From Sphingobium sp. AS12 (GTDB lineage Bacteria > Pseudomonadota > Alphaproteobacteria > Sphingomonadales > Sphingomonadaceae), in contig NZ_JAHRGM010000027.1 of NCBI RefSeq assembly GCF_019097845.1, positions 1 through 39,200 of the forward strand: DNA of 39,200 nt, given 5' to 3'. This document shows, piece by piece, positions 18,696 through 26,655 of the stretch (position 1 is its first letter; the number at the start of each line of letters is the position of its first letter). The notes below the pieces were generated by a model. That model was not told the DNA's origin. It searched no databases and saw nothing but the letters and a program-made list of their open reading frames with translations. A program made the position numbers and the translations under genes.

Positions 18696-20691
18696 GTATA
18701 GACTCGCTAGTGGCGTTCACTTCGCTGAAATAGCCGGGCTCAACACTGGTCGTCCCGCGTTCTTCATCGAACTGTAGATGGTATGCGCGGCCGACGAATG
18801 GCTTAAGCGCTTCGAAATAACCGCCGGCGATTTCCTCGTCGGTCGACAGCAAGATCACCTGATGGCTGGCCAGCGGAAAATAATGGGTGACCAGGCGTCG
18901 GCGATGCGAGCTGTCTAGCCGGCCAAGCGGCGTGTCGATCACCGTGGGCAGCGGCCGGCCCGATGCGCGCGCCAGGCCCCAAAGAACCGAAGTCGCGAGT
19001 AGCTGACGTTCGCCTGCCGATAAGCGATCGGGCGGCAAGGGGTTACCGTCGCGGCCCGTCAGCGCTAAATGGAAAGTTTCCGGGTCGATCCGCAGGCTGG
19101 CGACTAGCGTCTTTTTACGCAGCAGTTGCTGGAAGCTGTCAAGAACGAGCGCCTCGATACGCGCCAGATGGCGGCGGATTACCGCATCGCGAAACTTGTC
19201 GAGCGTCTCGCGCACCTTGCTCACATGCAACAGCACGCGGGCGCGGTCGTCCTGCGCGAGCTGAGCTTCCTTGTCATCGGCGGTGAAGCGCGAAATTTCG
19301 GCTTGGGCGCGCTCAAGGTCGCGTCGCAACCGGTCGAGCTGCTCGCCTTCGGCCTTTTGCTCCGTCTGCAGAACCGCCGCGCGGGTGATCAAATCATCGC
19401 GCTCAGATGACAATGCAGTCAACGCTTCGGCGGTCGGCACCGCTGCGACCTGGTTGCGCGCATCCTCGAGCGCGATCCACGCCCTGTGCTGGTCATCCAG
19501 CAGCGACGGGAGCATTGCACGCGCGGTGTTCAGTTCTGCTTCGGTCAGCTCGCGCAGACGATCGCGACCAACATCGCTCATGCCCAGACGCGGCAATTCG
19601 ACTGCATTGCGGCGACTGGCACGGTCTTCGCGGAGAAAATCCGACAACGCTTTGAGTACAGATGAGCTCGGTTTCTGTTTAGTAATCGTTTCAATGATCT
19701 CGGCGTCACGCTTCGACAGCAATTGATCGGTCGCGAGCGCTTGCGCCGAAGCAGTCTCCATGCGGCTTTGTTGGGCGGTCCGTTGCAGCAATGGCCCCAC
19801 CAGCAAAAGTGGCGACGCCCCAGCGGCGGCGTCGCGCAGCGTACGCTCAGTCGAACGAAAATGCGCTTCGGCGGTCGAGAGTGTCCGTTCGAGTTCGCCT
19901 CGCCGTTCATAGAGATGGCCGCCCTCTTTTCGAAAGCGCTCCTCTAGTCGGGCTCGCAAATCTTGCATGCGAGTGAGGTCGGCTTCACGCTTGGCATGCG
20001 CAGCATGGACGATGTCGATGCGCTCGCGCAATTCCTCACGCCGTAGCTCGAGCACTTTGAGTTGGTCCTGCTCTTCCTGCGGCCGCACTTCCATACGCCG
20101 TCGGCGTTCGATCACCGACAGGTCTGAGCCGAGCTTCTCGACGAGGTCGAGCCCCAGCAAATTGTAAACCGCGGTTTCGATTAGTCCCGCCGAGCTGCGC
20201 GGGTCGGCATAGGCCTCGATCTGCTCGCCATCGAACAGGAACAGGTGGGCTATGCGGGAAGGCAGGAACTCCTCCACCTGTTCAGCCCAATGGTCGGTCG
20301 CCATCGCGTCGAAGCGATGATTGCGGATCACCTCAAGCTGATCCTTGCAGGTCTTGGGCGTGCGCCGCCAGCTACGCTTGACGTGATAAATTTGCTCCTC
20401 GCCATGCGACATGTGGCGAAAGCGCAGTTCGATCATTGCGCTCGTCGCGCCGTTACCCCGGTGGATCGAGCCCTCGAGATATTGCTCGTAGCTCATGCCC
20501 TCGCGCCGGGACGGTCGAGCAAGCTGGCCATACAGGCACAGCTGAATTGCGTCGAGTAAAGTGGTCTTGCCCGCGCCGTTGAGGCCACCAAACAAGATGA
20601 TCGGCTGCTCCGGCGAAGGCGGTGTCAGATCGACGACCACCCGGCCACCATACTGGCCAAAATCATGCAAAGTGAGCTGATCGATAATCAC
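18685..20691 (-). CDS. dndD: DndD, SMC-like ATPase of DNA sulfur modification
   Basis: 668 residues, the normal size. It begins MIIDQLTLHDFGQYGG, then Walker A FGGLNGAGKTT (34-44). FLPSRIAHLFLFDGEQIEAYADP (about 143-165) is typical of DndD. A long coiled coil follows (about 190-530), then the signature LSAGERQLLATSVLWGLA and Walker B LPTVIDTPLGRLDSSHRRRL. DndD is a nicking-associated ATPase that with DndC and DndE replaces a non-bridging oxygen of the DNA backbone by sulfur. ATGA overlap with dndC (20688-20691) and 11-base overlap with dndE imply coupled expression. Intact. Confidence 0.96.
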   Translation of the reverse strand: MIIDQLTLHDFGQYGGRVVVDLTPPSPEQPIILFGGLNGAGKTTLLDAIQLCLYGQLARPSRREGMSYEQYLEGSIHRGNGATSAMIELRFRHMSHGEEQIYHVKRSWRRTPKTCKDQLEVIRNHRFDAMATDHWAEQVEEFLPSRIAHLFLFDGEQIEAYADPRSSAGLIETAVYNLLGLDLVEKLGSDLSVIERRRRMEVRPQEEQDQLKVLELRREELRERIDIVHAAHAKREADLTRMQDLRARLEERFRKEGGHLYERRGELERTLSTAEAHFRSTERTLRDAAAGASPLLLVGPLLQRTAQQSRMETASAQALATDQLLSKRDAEIIETITKQKPSSSVLKALSDFLREDRASRRNAVELPRLGMSDVGRDRLRELTEAELNTARAMLPSLLDDQHRAWIALEDARNQVAAVPTAEALTALSSERDDLITRAAVLQTEQKAEGEQLDRLRRDLERAQAEISRFTADDKEAQLAQDDRARVLLHVSKVRETLDKFRDAVIRRHLARIEALVLDSFQQLLRKKTLVASLRIDPETFHLALTGRDGNPLPPDRLSAGERQLLATSVLWGLARASGRPLPTVIDTPLGRLDSSHRRRLVTHYFPLASHQVILLSTDEEIAGGYFEALKPFVGRAYHLQFDEERGTTSVEPGYFSEVNATSESIHVS

Positions 20692-22157
20692 GCGATGTCC
20701 GCCGCCTGATTAGCTGCGTCCTGTTTTGCTTGTTGGCGCGTGCGTGCGCGATCAGTTGCGTCAGCCTCATCCTCATAGAATCCGCGCTCAATGGCACGTT
20801 CGAGCTCGCCGAACACGCCAGCGCGGCGGGCCATCACGCGGTGCTTGCGCTCGATTGAGAGCAATTGCCGCGTGAGCTCGAAGTGGAGGGTGTCGCCGCT
20901 GATTTCCTTCAAGAGCTCGATATCCTCGGCATTGAAGCTCATGCCGTCGTCGAGCCGCCCACCCGGATACGGCTTGTCCATTATTCGCTCATAGAGCTTG
21001 GGTAGACTATCTTCGATTTCATGCTTCTCTACTACCCAGATCCGGCGGATTTCCTCAAGTTCCGGGAGCGTGATTAGTTGGAGACCAGCCATTTCCTCAG
21101 GGCCATGGATCTGCACATGCAGCTGTGCGGCGAGCAGGTCCTCAAGCCATTTCTGTCGCGCCGCTTGCGTATAGGGTCCCGGCACCAGCTGGTCGTTAAA
21201 CAGTTGGACATGCCCGCTCATCCGCCGGAAATCGCGAAGCGGCCGGTCGTCGGGCACATCCAGCGCGTTGCGCAGATCGAGCAGCGGCTGCATCCACTCC
21301 TTGTCGGTGTCGTTCTGGATCATGGCCTGCATCGACCGGTCCTGGTCGACCAACGTGCAAACCCAGCAGCCGAAACGGCTGTCGCCGCAGCTCGGGGTGG
21401 TCGAATCGATCACCAACGGACATTCGCCATCGGCCGAGGCGCCTTGATATAGCGTCAGCAAATCCTTGTTGTTGTGACCCCAGGGATTGCGACGCTGCAT
21501 GAGGAAAGTCCACACATCATCATTCGACCAGTCGGCGATCGGGCTATAGACATAGGCGTTGGGCAAGGTGGTGTTGGGCGACAGCTTCGCTCGCACCTGC
21601 TTGCCCTCGAGCCGAGTCATCACATGGTTGCGCGCCGCGCTTTCCGCCTTGCGCGTTCCAAGCACGATGATCGCCTCGCCATTGGCGCGCACGACTTCGC
21701 CGATAAATTTGTTTGACGGGTTAATCTTGAGCCGCTCGGTGCACCATCGAAACCGCGGACGCGGTGCGGGATAGCCGCGGCCGATGAGGTTGACCCAGAA
21801 ACTGTTACGCACTTCCGGTGTCAGCCGGTGCGGCGTCAGTGGAATGCCAGCAGCCTTAGCGGCATCGCCCATCTTGTCGAGAGAGTTCTGCACCCAAGTC
21901 GCGACGATCGGATTTTCAACCAGCGTGTCGGTGCTGATCGCATAAACTGGCTTGATACGCTCGTCCGCGGGCAGCGCGACCATCGCCATCCAGATCAGCT
22001 GCAGTACCGCAGAGCTGTCCTTGCCGCCGCTGTAGCCGACCACCCAAGGGATGCCGTCGGCGCGGTACATGGTCTGAATCTCATCGATCAGCGCGGCGAT
22101 AGTCGCCTCGAAACCGAGTTCGTTAAAGGCGCTTTTGCGCCGCGGCTGTTCAGCCAT
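20688..22157 (-). CDS. dndC: DndC, PAPS-reductase-like sulfurtransferase of DNA phosphorothioation
   Basis: 489 residues. The ATP-pyrophosphatase P-loop is GYSGGKDSSA (41-50). RWCTERLKI (Cys139) and a cluster CGDSRFGCWVC (Cys257, 264, 267, with Cys246 nearby) would hold the Fe-S cluster. DndC activates the phosphate with ATP and passes sulfur from DndA to DNA. Overlaps dndB by 8 bases and dndD by 4. The C-terminal part after about 420 is lysine/glutamine-rich and likely disordered. Intact. Confidence 0.96.
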   Translation of the reverse strand: MAEQPRRKSAFNELGFEATIAALIDEIQTMYRADGIPWVVGYSGGKDSSAVLQLIWMAMVALPADERIKPVYAISTDTLVENPIVATWVQNSLDKMGDAAKAAGIPLTPHRLTPEVRNSFWVNLIGRGYPAPRPRFRWCTERLKINPSNKFIGEVVRANGEAIIVLGTRKAESAARNHVMTRLEGKQVRAKLSPNTTLPNAYVYSPIADWSNDDVWTFLMQRRNPWGHNNKDLLTLYQGASADGECPLVIDSTTPSCGDSRFGCWVCTLVDQDRSMQAMIQNDTDKEWMQPLLDLRNALDVPDDRPLRDFRRMSGHVQLFNDQLVPGPYTQAARQKWLEDLLAAQLHVQIHGPEEMAGLQLITLPELEEIRRIWVVEKHEIEDSLPKLYERIMDKPYPGGRLDDGMSFNAEDIELLKEISGDTLHFELTRQLLSIERKHRVMARRAGVFGELERAIERGFYEDEADATDRARTRQQAKQDAANQAADIA

Positions 22158-23250
22158 CGCGGCGTTCTCCTAGTTGATGGGCTTCCTCGGCACGGGTTTC
22201 TTCCGCGGTGAGATTGATGCCCAAATGGTTCTTGATGGCGTTGGTAGTGAGCAGGACGTTCTGCTGCGCCTTCGATACGCGCCCGCCGATCATTGCGCGG
22301 CCCTCCCACAAGCTGGCATTGTTTCGCCGCCAGTCGATTGTCTCAATCTTCTTCAGCTGCTTCTTCCAATCCTTGGGCTGATGGTGGAGCAGGCTATTCC
22401 CGACTCGACCAAGCGCCTGGAGCACGACGCCGTGGCTGTGCAGAAAATCCTCGCGCACATCGCCGGCGGTGATTTTGGCCTGCTGGACCTGCGCCCATTG
22501 CGGCAGCTGTGCGCCGACCGCTCCCCAGAATTCCGCCGCGAGCTTGGCGCGCTCTTCTGCCTCTTCGAGCTCGACATTCTGCAGCAGCGCGGCGGTAGCG
22601 GTGTAGATTGCGCTCAGCGTGAACAGCCGGCGTGATCGTGGTGCGAGCGTGGTGCGCTCCATTTCAACGACGTCGCGAAACACCGGCGCGCGCGAGACAA
22701 CCAGCTTAGCAAGCAGCGCCTTGTCATCGCGGTGGTCGTATAACACGCCAAGGGATCGCGCCGGTCGGATCGCATAGCGATTGAGGTCAGCGAACATCTG
22801 CTGGCAGCGAGCTAAGCCCTGATCGAGGAAGAATACGACCGCGATGCTCTCGTCGCCGATCGACGGGTTCTCGCGCATCGCCATCTCGATCGCCGCGCGA
22901 CGGTGTTGACCATCATTCAAAACGAATCGCGCTGACATCGGGATCCGCAGCACGCCCATCTTTCGCGATTCCGGATCATCGCCGAAAGGCTCAAACTTAA
23001 CATCGGCGTCGACAGACGCTGTGATCGCGGAAAATACGTAATCGTCGGGGTTTTCGAGAACGTAGCGCGCCATTTCCGGCAGCCGCGCTTTGTTCAACTG
23101 GCGTTGAGCGCGCAGCTCAGGTACCATCTCGTCTTCGTTGAAGAGAAACAGTTTCGGCAGGAGCCGGAGCGGGCACATCGACACGTAAAATTCGCGGCTG
23201 GCCTGGACGCCTCGGATTGCCGGAAAGGCATATTCGAATCCTGCTACCAT
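22150..23250 (-). CDS. dndB: DndB, DGQHR-motif regulator of phosphorothioation
   Basis: The frame is open from 23427, but the ATG at 23250 gives the family N-terminus (MVAGFEYAFPAIRGVQASRE) and 366 residues, so I use it. NDGQHRRAAI places the DGQHR motif at about residues 113-117. Earlier blocks YVSMCPLRLLPKLFLFNEDE and ELRAQRQLNKARLPE are typical of DndB. DndB is not essential for the chemistry; in studied hosts it acts as a transcription regulator of the dnd genes and lowers or shapes modification levels. It is first in the minus operon, 85 bases from the divergent dndA start, with two palindromes in between that it might bind. No strong ribosome binding site is visible before the ATG. Confidence 0.93.
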   Translation of the reverse strand: MVAGFEYAFPAIRGVQASREFYVSMCPLRLLPKLFLFNEDEMVPELRAQRQLNKARLPEMARYVLENPDDYVFSAITASVDADVKFEPFGDDPESRKMGVLRIPMSARFVLNDGQHRRAAIEMAMRENPSIGDESIAVVFFLDQGLARCQQMFADLNRYAIRPARSLGVLYDHRDDKALLAKLVVSRAPVFRDVVEMERTTLAPRSRRLFTLSAIYTATAALLQNVELEEAEERAKLAAEFWGAVGAQLPQWAQVQQAKITAGDVREDFLHSHGVVLQALGRVGNSLLHHQPKDWKKQLKKIETIDWRRNNASLWEGRAMIGGRVSKAQQNVLLTTNAIKNHLGINLTAEETRAEEAHQLGERRDG

Positions 23251-23300
23251 GAAAGTATCGACGTGCGCTCCCTCTGGACCTACACTCGCGATTGTGGCAC

Positions 23301-23338
23301 TGTTTGTCAAACAGGAAACATACTTTGTTTGGCAAATG
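23301..23338. promoter_or_regulatory. Two palindromic operator-like sites between dndB and dndA
   Basis: TGTTTGTCAAACA (23301-23313) is a perfect palindrome around a central T. A second, imperfect copy TGTTTGGCAAATG (23326-23338) lies exactly 25 bases further on and includes the dndA ATG at 23336. The outer arms of the two copies also form an 11-base inverted repeat with one mismatch. The spacing and symmetry fit binding of a dimeric or tetrameric repressor to the shared promoter region. DndB or an unlinked regulator could be the binder. I could not assign -35/-10 elements with confidence. Confidence 0.6.
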
Positions 23339-24463
23339 ACATCATATTTTGATTGCGCTGCGACTGCACCGATCGACCTCGACGCGAGAACCGCACTGCT
23401 GCGCTTTACAGATCTAGAGTATGGCAATGCGGGTAGTCGTACCCACGAATTCGGCGTTCAGGCTAAGCGAGCTGTGCAGTCCGCGCGCGCGCAGATCGCT
23501 GAGCTTGCTGGCGCTCGCGCTGACGAAGTGATCTTCACGAGTGGCGCGACCGAAGCCAACAACCTCGCCATCCTGGGACTTCGCGCGCATGGCGAAAGGA
23601 CTGGCAGGCGCCATATCGTCACCACCGCGATCGAGCATAAGGCAGTGCTCGAACCCGTCCAGGCGCTGGTAGCCGCCGGCTTCGAGGCGACGATTGTCGC
23701 GCCCAGCACCGACGGGCGCGTGAGCGCCGACGACGTGCTGACGGCGGTTCGGCCTGACACCCTTTTAGTGTCCGTTATGCACGCCAATAACGAAACTGGA
23801 GCGTTGCAGCCGATTGAGGCGATCACCAGCGGTCTAGTCGGTACAAACGCACTCTTCCATGTCGATGCTGCCCAGAGTTTCGGCAAGCTGCGGGGGCCGC
23901 TGACCGATCCCAAGATTCATATGATCAGCGTGTCGGGCCACAAACTATACGCGCCTAAGGGTGTCGGCGCACTGATCGTTCGACGCGGAGAGACCAAGGT
24001 TCCGCTTGCTCCACTGACCTATGGCGGCGGGCAAGAACGGGGCCTTCGTCCGGGAACCTTGCCGGTCGCCCTGGTCGCCGCATTTGGCGCGGCATGCGCG
24101 GCTGCGTCGCGTGATGCAGACGCCCGCGTCGCGCGATGCAGCGAAATTCGCCAGCATCTGCTCCATGCCTTCGAGCCTCTTGGCGCGATGATCAACGGTT
24201 CGTCCGATAATGGTTTGGCATCAACCTTAAACATCAGCTTTCCTGGCCTAGACTCCGAGGCCGTAATACTCGTGCTCAAAGACCTAGTCGCTTTGTCAAA
24301 TGGCTCCGCCTGCACCTCAGCGAGCTATGATCCCAGCCATGTTCTTGTAGCTATGGGCCTGTCCGACGATCGCATCGATGGCGCGCTTCGCTTCTCCTGG
24401 TGCCACATGACCGAAGAACCTAACTGGGAGGTCGTGGCCGCGCGCATCCGAAGCCTGAGCTGA
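23336..24463 (+). CDS. dndA: DndA/IscS-type cysteine desulfurase
   Basis: 375 residues from ATG 23336 (MTSYFDCAATAPID). It is a PLP enzyme of aminotransferase class V: GATEANNLAI (70-79), IEHKAVLEP, MHANNETGALQPI, HVDAAQSFGKL, and SGHKLYAPKG with the PLP lysine at about 203. The catalytic Cys is in the SNGSACTSASY loop (about 326). The enzyme mobilises sulfur from cysteine and loads DndC. It lies divergent from dndBCDE. The frame opens at 23249, but the family N-terminus supports 23336. No ribosome binding site precedes this ATG and it sits in the second palindrome, so a leaderless message is possible. All catalytic residues are present. Confidence 0.93.
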   Translation: MTSYFDCAATAPIDLDARTALLRFTDLEYGNAGSRTHEFGVQAKRAVQSARAQIAELAGARADEVIFTSGATEANNLAILGLRAHGERTGRRHIVTTAIEHKAVLEPVQALVAAGFEATIVAPSTDGRVSADDVLTAVRPDTLLVSVMHANNETGALQPIEAITSGLVGTNALFHVDAAQSFGKLRGPLTDPKIHMISVSGHKLYAPKGVGALIVRRGETKVPLAPLTYGGGQERGLRPGTLPVALVAAFGAACAAASRDADARVARCSEIRQHLLHAFEPLGAMINGSSDNGLASTLNISFPGLDSEAVILVLKDLVALSNGSACTSASYDPSHVLVAMGLSDDRIDGALRFSWCHMTEEPNWEVVAARIRSLS

Positions 24464-24531
24464 TTGCCAACATTGCTCTGCAAGACGCCTCAGTCAGTCC
24501 CATTCTGCCACGCCGCTTAGGCTACCCCTGA

Positions 24532-24551
24532 GCGTCGGCTTCAGCCGGCGC
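24532..24551 (+). terminator. Hairpin after dndA (weak terminator candidate)
   Basis: GCGTCGGC-TTCA-GCCGGCGC can form an 8-pair stem (one G-U) with a four-base loop, 70 bases after the dndA stop and 94 before the ParB-like start. There is no T-tract after it, so it is at best a weak or Rho-assisted terminator. The rest of the 181-base gap holds no gene. Confidence 0.3.
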
Positions 24552-24644
24552 GTGGTAAGCGTCAATATCGATAGATCTAGGTTGCTCGTGCAGGCTGAGG
24601 CCCGCTAGTTGGGTGGTGTCGAGAATCGGCATGGGGAGACGCAA

Positions 24645-25757
24645 ATGTACATGTCGGAGCTCGAAGTTAGGAAGGTGTCGGTAGACGACATTTTCCTCGA
24701 TCCTAATAACCCTCGCTTTTGGTCAGAACAGAATACGCGCGAAATTCCCGATCGACGCATCCCCGACGAAAAGGTGCAGGCGACCGCGCGAACCAACATC
24801 GACCGCCATGGCATCGACGATTTGTTCAACAGCATATTGCGCAACGGCTTCCTGCTGCTTGATCGAATCGTGGTGCGCTCGATCGAGGGGCATGACGGAA
24901 AATATGTGGTTGTCGAAGGCAATCGCCGGTTCCGTTCGCTGACGAAGCTGCGCACCGCGATCAAGGAAGAAACAATTGCTGAGGAAGGGATCGACGATGA
25001 TTACCTCGCTCGCCTGCTCGAGGAAACTACGGCTATCGAGGTCTTAATCTACAAGGGCTCCGGCACCGATGACATTTCTTGGATGCTTCAGGGAATTCGT
25101 CATATCAGCGGTATCCGCGATTGGGAGCCGGCGCAGCGCGCAAAGCTCGTTGCCAAACAGATTGACGATGAGGGCAAGACCTTCCGGGCAGCCGGCCAGC
25201 AATTTGGCCTGTCCCCACAAGCTGTCGGGCGACTTTACCGGACCTACAAGGCGCTTGAGCAGATGCGAGCGGACGATGAGTTCGGCGGCAAGGCGCGCAA
25301 TGATTATTTCTCGCTATTTGAAGAGGCCTATCGCAACACCACCCTGCGCGAGTGGCTCGGATGGGATGAGGAGCAGCGGAAATTCACCAATGAGGATCGC
25401 ATCAAACGATTCTACTCGTGGGTCTCGCCTGACGACGAGCATGAGGACAAAGCCCGACGTATTCACAACCCCAAGCAAATCAAGGAACTCGCGTATCTCA
25501 TCGAGAATCAAAAGAACTCGCTGATTACGGAATTTGAGAACCACGAAACAGGTATTTCCGAGGCATATGGCCGCGCAACAAGTGAAACTAAACCGCAGGA
25601 TTGGCGTAAAGCGGTCGAGCGTGCGCGCACGCTTGTTGGTGATCTTCCCCAGTCTGCGATTTTTGATGATACTAAGGATTTCATCGCCGAGCTCGAACGG
25701 CTGAGCAGCGAAATCGACAAGCGTTTGGACATGGCGCGGAAGCAGCTGGATGAGTGA
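24645..25757 (+). CDS. ParB-like (ParB/Srx-fold) protein paired with an Mrr-like nuclease
   Basis: 370 residues from ATG 24645, which follows GGGGAG at 6-base spacing; the frame extends to 24609 without support. The N-terminal block VRKVSVDDIFLDPNNPRF and the later YVVVEGNRRFRSLTKL (EGNRRxRS at about 91-98) match the ParB N-terminal domain, a CTP- or ATP-binding fold. A helix-turn-helix-like part, FRAAGQQFGLSPQAVGRLYR, lies near 168-187. The C-terminal half is charged and helical. No partner parA is near, so a plasmid partition role is unlikely. Its 8-base overlap with the nuclease gene suggests the two proteins work together, perhaps sensing modified or foreign DNA beside the Dnd genes. Confidence 0.82.
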   Translation: MYMSELEVRKVSVDDIFLDPNNPRFWSEQNTREIPDRRIPDEKVQATARTNIDRHGIDDLFNSILRNGFLLLDRIVVRSIEGHDGKYVVVEGNRRFRSLTKLRTAIKEETIAEEGIDDDYLARLLEETTAIEVLIYKGSGTDDISWMLQGIRHISGIRDWEPAQRAKLVAKQIDDEGKTFRAAGQQFGLSPQAVGRLYRTYKALEQMRADDEFGGKARNDYFSLFEEAYRNTTLREWLGWDEEQRKFTNEDRIKRFYSWVSPDDEHEDKARRIHNPKQIKELAYLIENQKNSLITEFENHETGISEAYGRATSETKPQDWRKAVERARTLVGDLPQSAIFDDTKDFIAELERLSSEIDKRLDMARKQLDE

Positions 25758-26637
25758 TGTCCGTTACGGTGCTCTCGGCGATGCCAAGAAGGCCGTGAGG
25801 GCATATATTCACGAACATCTTGCGATCTCAGTGGCATCGGTCGATGCCGAACCAGCGTTTCAGCTGGAGGTCGATTTTGCGCGCTTCCTCCGCACCCGGG
25901 GAGTTGAGGAGAATCTGGCGTCGGAGTTGTCTGCCGAGCAATACGCTCTGGTCGAACGCAAGGTCAGCGACCATGTCAATCGCTGGTTTGCTCACGGCCT
26001 AGCGCCACCTCTCGGATTTCAGGTCGACAACGAGAAAACGATCATCACATGGCGGCATGACCGCTACGAAGAGCTGACCGGCCACGTTCCTATTCCCGAG
26101 ACACATTTCAAAGCGGCTGGATGGATTGCTGATCACCTCAACCGCGCATTTCTGCTTCCGTGCGCTTGCTATCTGCGCGCCTTGGGCTGCGATCCTATTT
26201 TCATTACGGATGGCGCGCGTGATGAAGGCATCGATCTCATCGGTCTGATACGTGGCGGCCCGCTGCGATCAATGGTGCTCTATGTTCAGGCAAAGTCTCA
26301 ATCGCGAATGTCTGGTGACGAGCTGCTTCGTGAATTCTCGAAGTTTGCGAGCCTTCCGCAAACCGACAAACATCTCCGCTACCTCGATGCCCTTGGCGTC
26401 AGTCGCCTGAAGGACGGCGCCAGCTTCGTCTATCTTTGTCTTGTAAATGGAGACTTCGACTTTGCGGCCGAAACCCATGGTCGCAACCTCGGGGCCCTTC
26501 TCCGGTCGCGGCGGCAGATCGCCGACCAATTGTCCCAGCACTACAGTCAAGACCGTCTCGATCAGCTTGGACAAACGATTGTCATGCCGACCGGAGCCGA
26601 TCTCGGACGTAATCTCGCGCCGGTTTTGTCACCCTGA
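25750..26637 (+). CDS. Mrr-like PD-(D/E)XK restriction endonuclease candidate
   Basis: 295 residues, start 8 bases inside the ParB-like gene. Residues about 146-184 read GCDPIFITDGARDEGIDLIG, then a short loop and VLYVQAKSQS. The spacing D162 (GID) followed by Q180-A-K182 matches the catalytic D...QxK of Mrr-type endonucleases. The N-terminal 110 residues (LEVDFARFLRTRG, SDHVNRWFAHGL) are unassigned and might bind target DNA. Mrr-like enzymes typically cleave modified or foreign DNA. It may be a restriction part of the Dnd island or a separate system inserted next to it. It converges with the HEPN gene 18 bases downstream. Confidence 0.82.
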   Translation: MSDVRYGALGDAKKAVRAYIHEHLAISVASVDAEPAFQLEVDFARFLRTRGVEENLASELSAEQYALVERKVSDHVNRWFAHGLAPPLGFQVDNEKTIITWRHDRYEELTGHVPIPETHFKAAGWIADHLNRAFLLPCACYLRALGCDPIFITDGARDEGIDLIGLIRGGPLRSMVLYVQAKSQSRMSGDELLREFSKFASLPQTDKHLRYLDALGVSRLKDGASFVYLCLVNGDFDFAAETHGRNLGALLRSRRQIADQLSQHYSQDRLDQLGQTIVMPTGADLGRNLAPVLSP

Positions 26638-26655
26638 TCCAGCCCGCAGGCAATA

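Noticed and set aside
24645..25757. Plasmid partition (ParB) role
   Set aside because: No parA, no parS-like repeats and an overlapping nuclease gene; a defence-linked role fits better.
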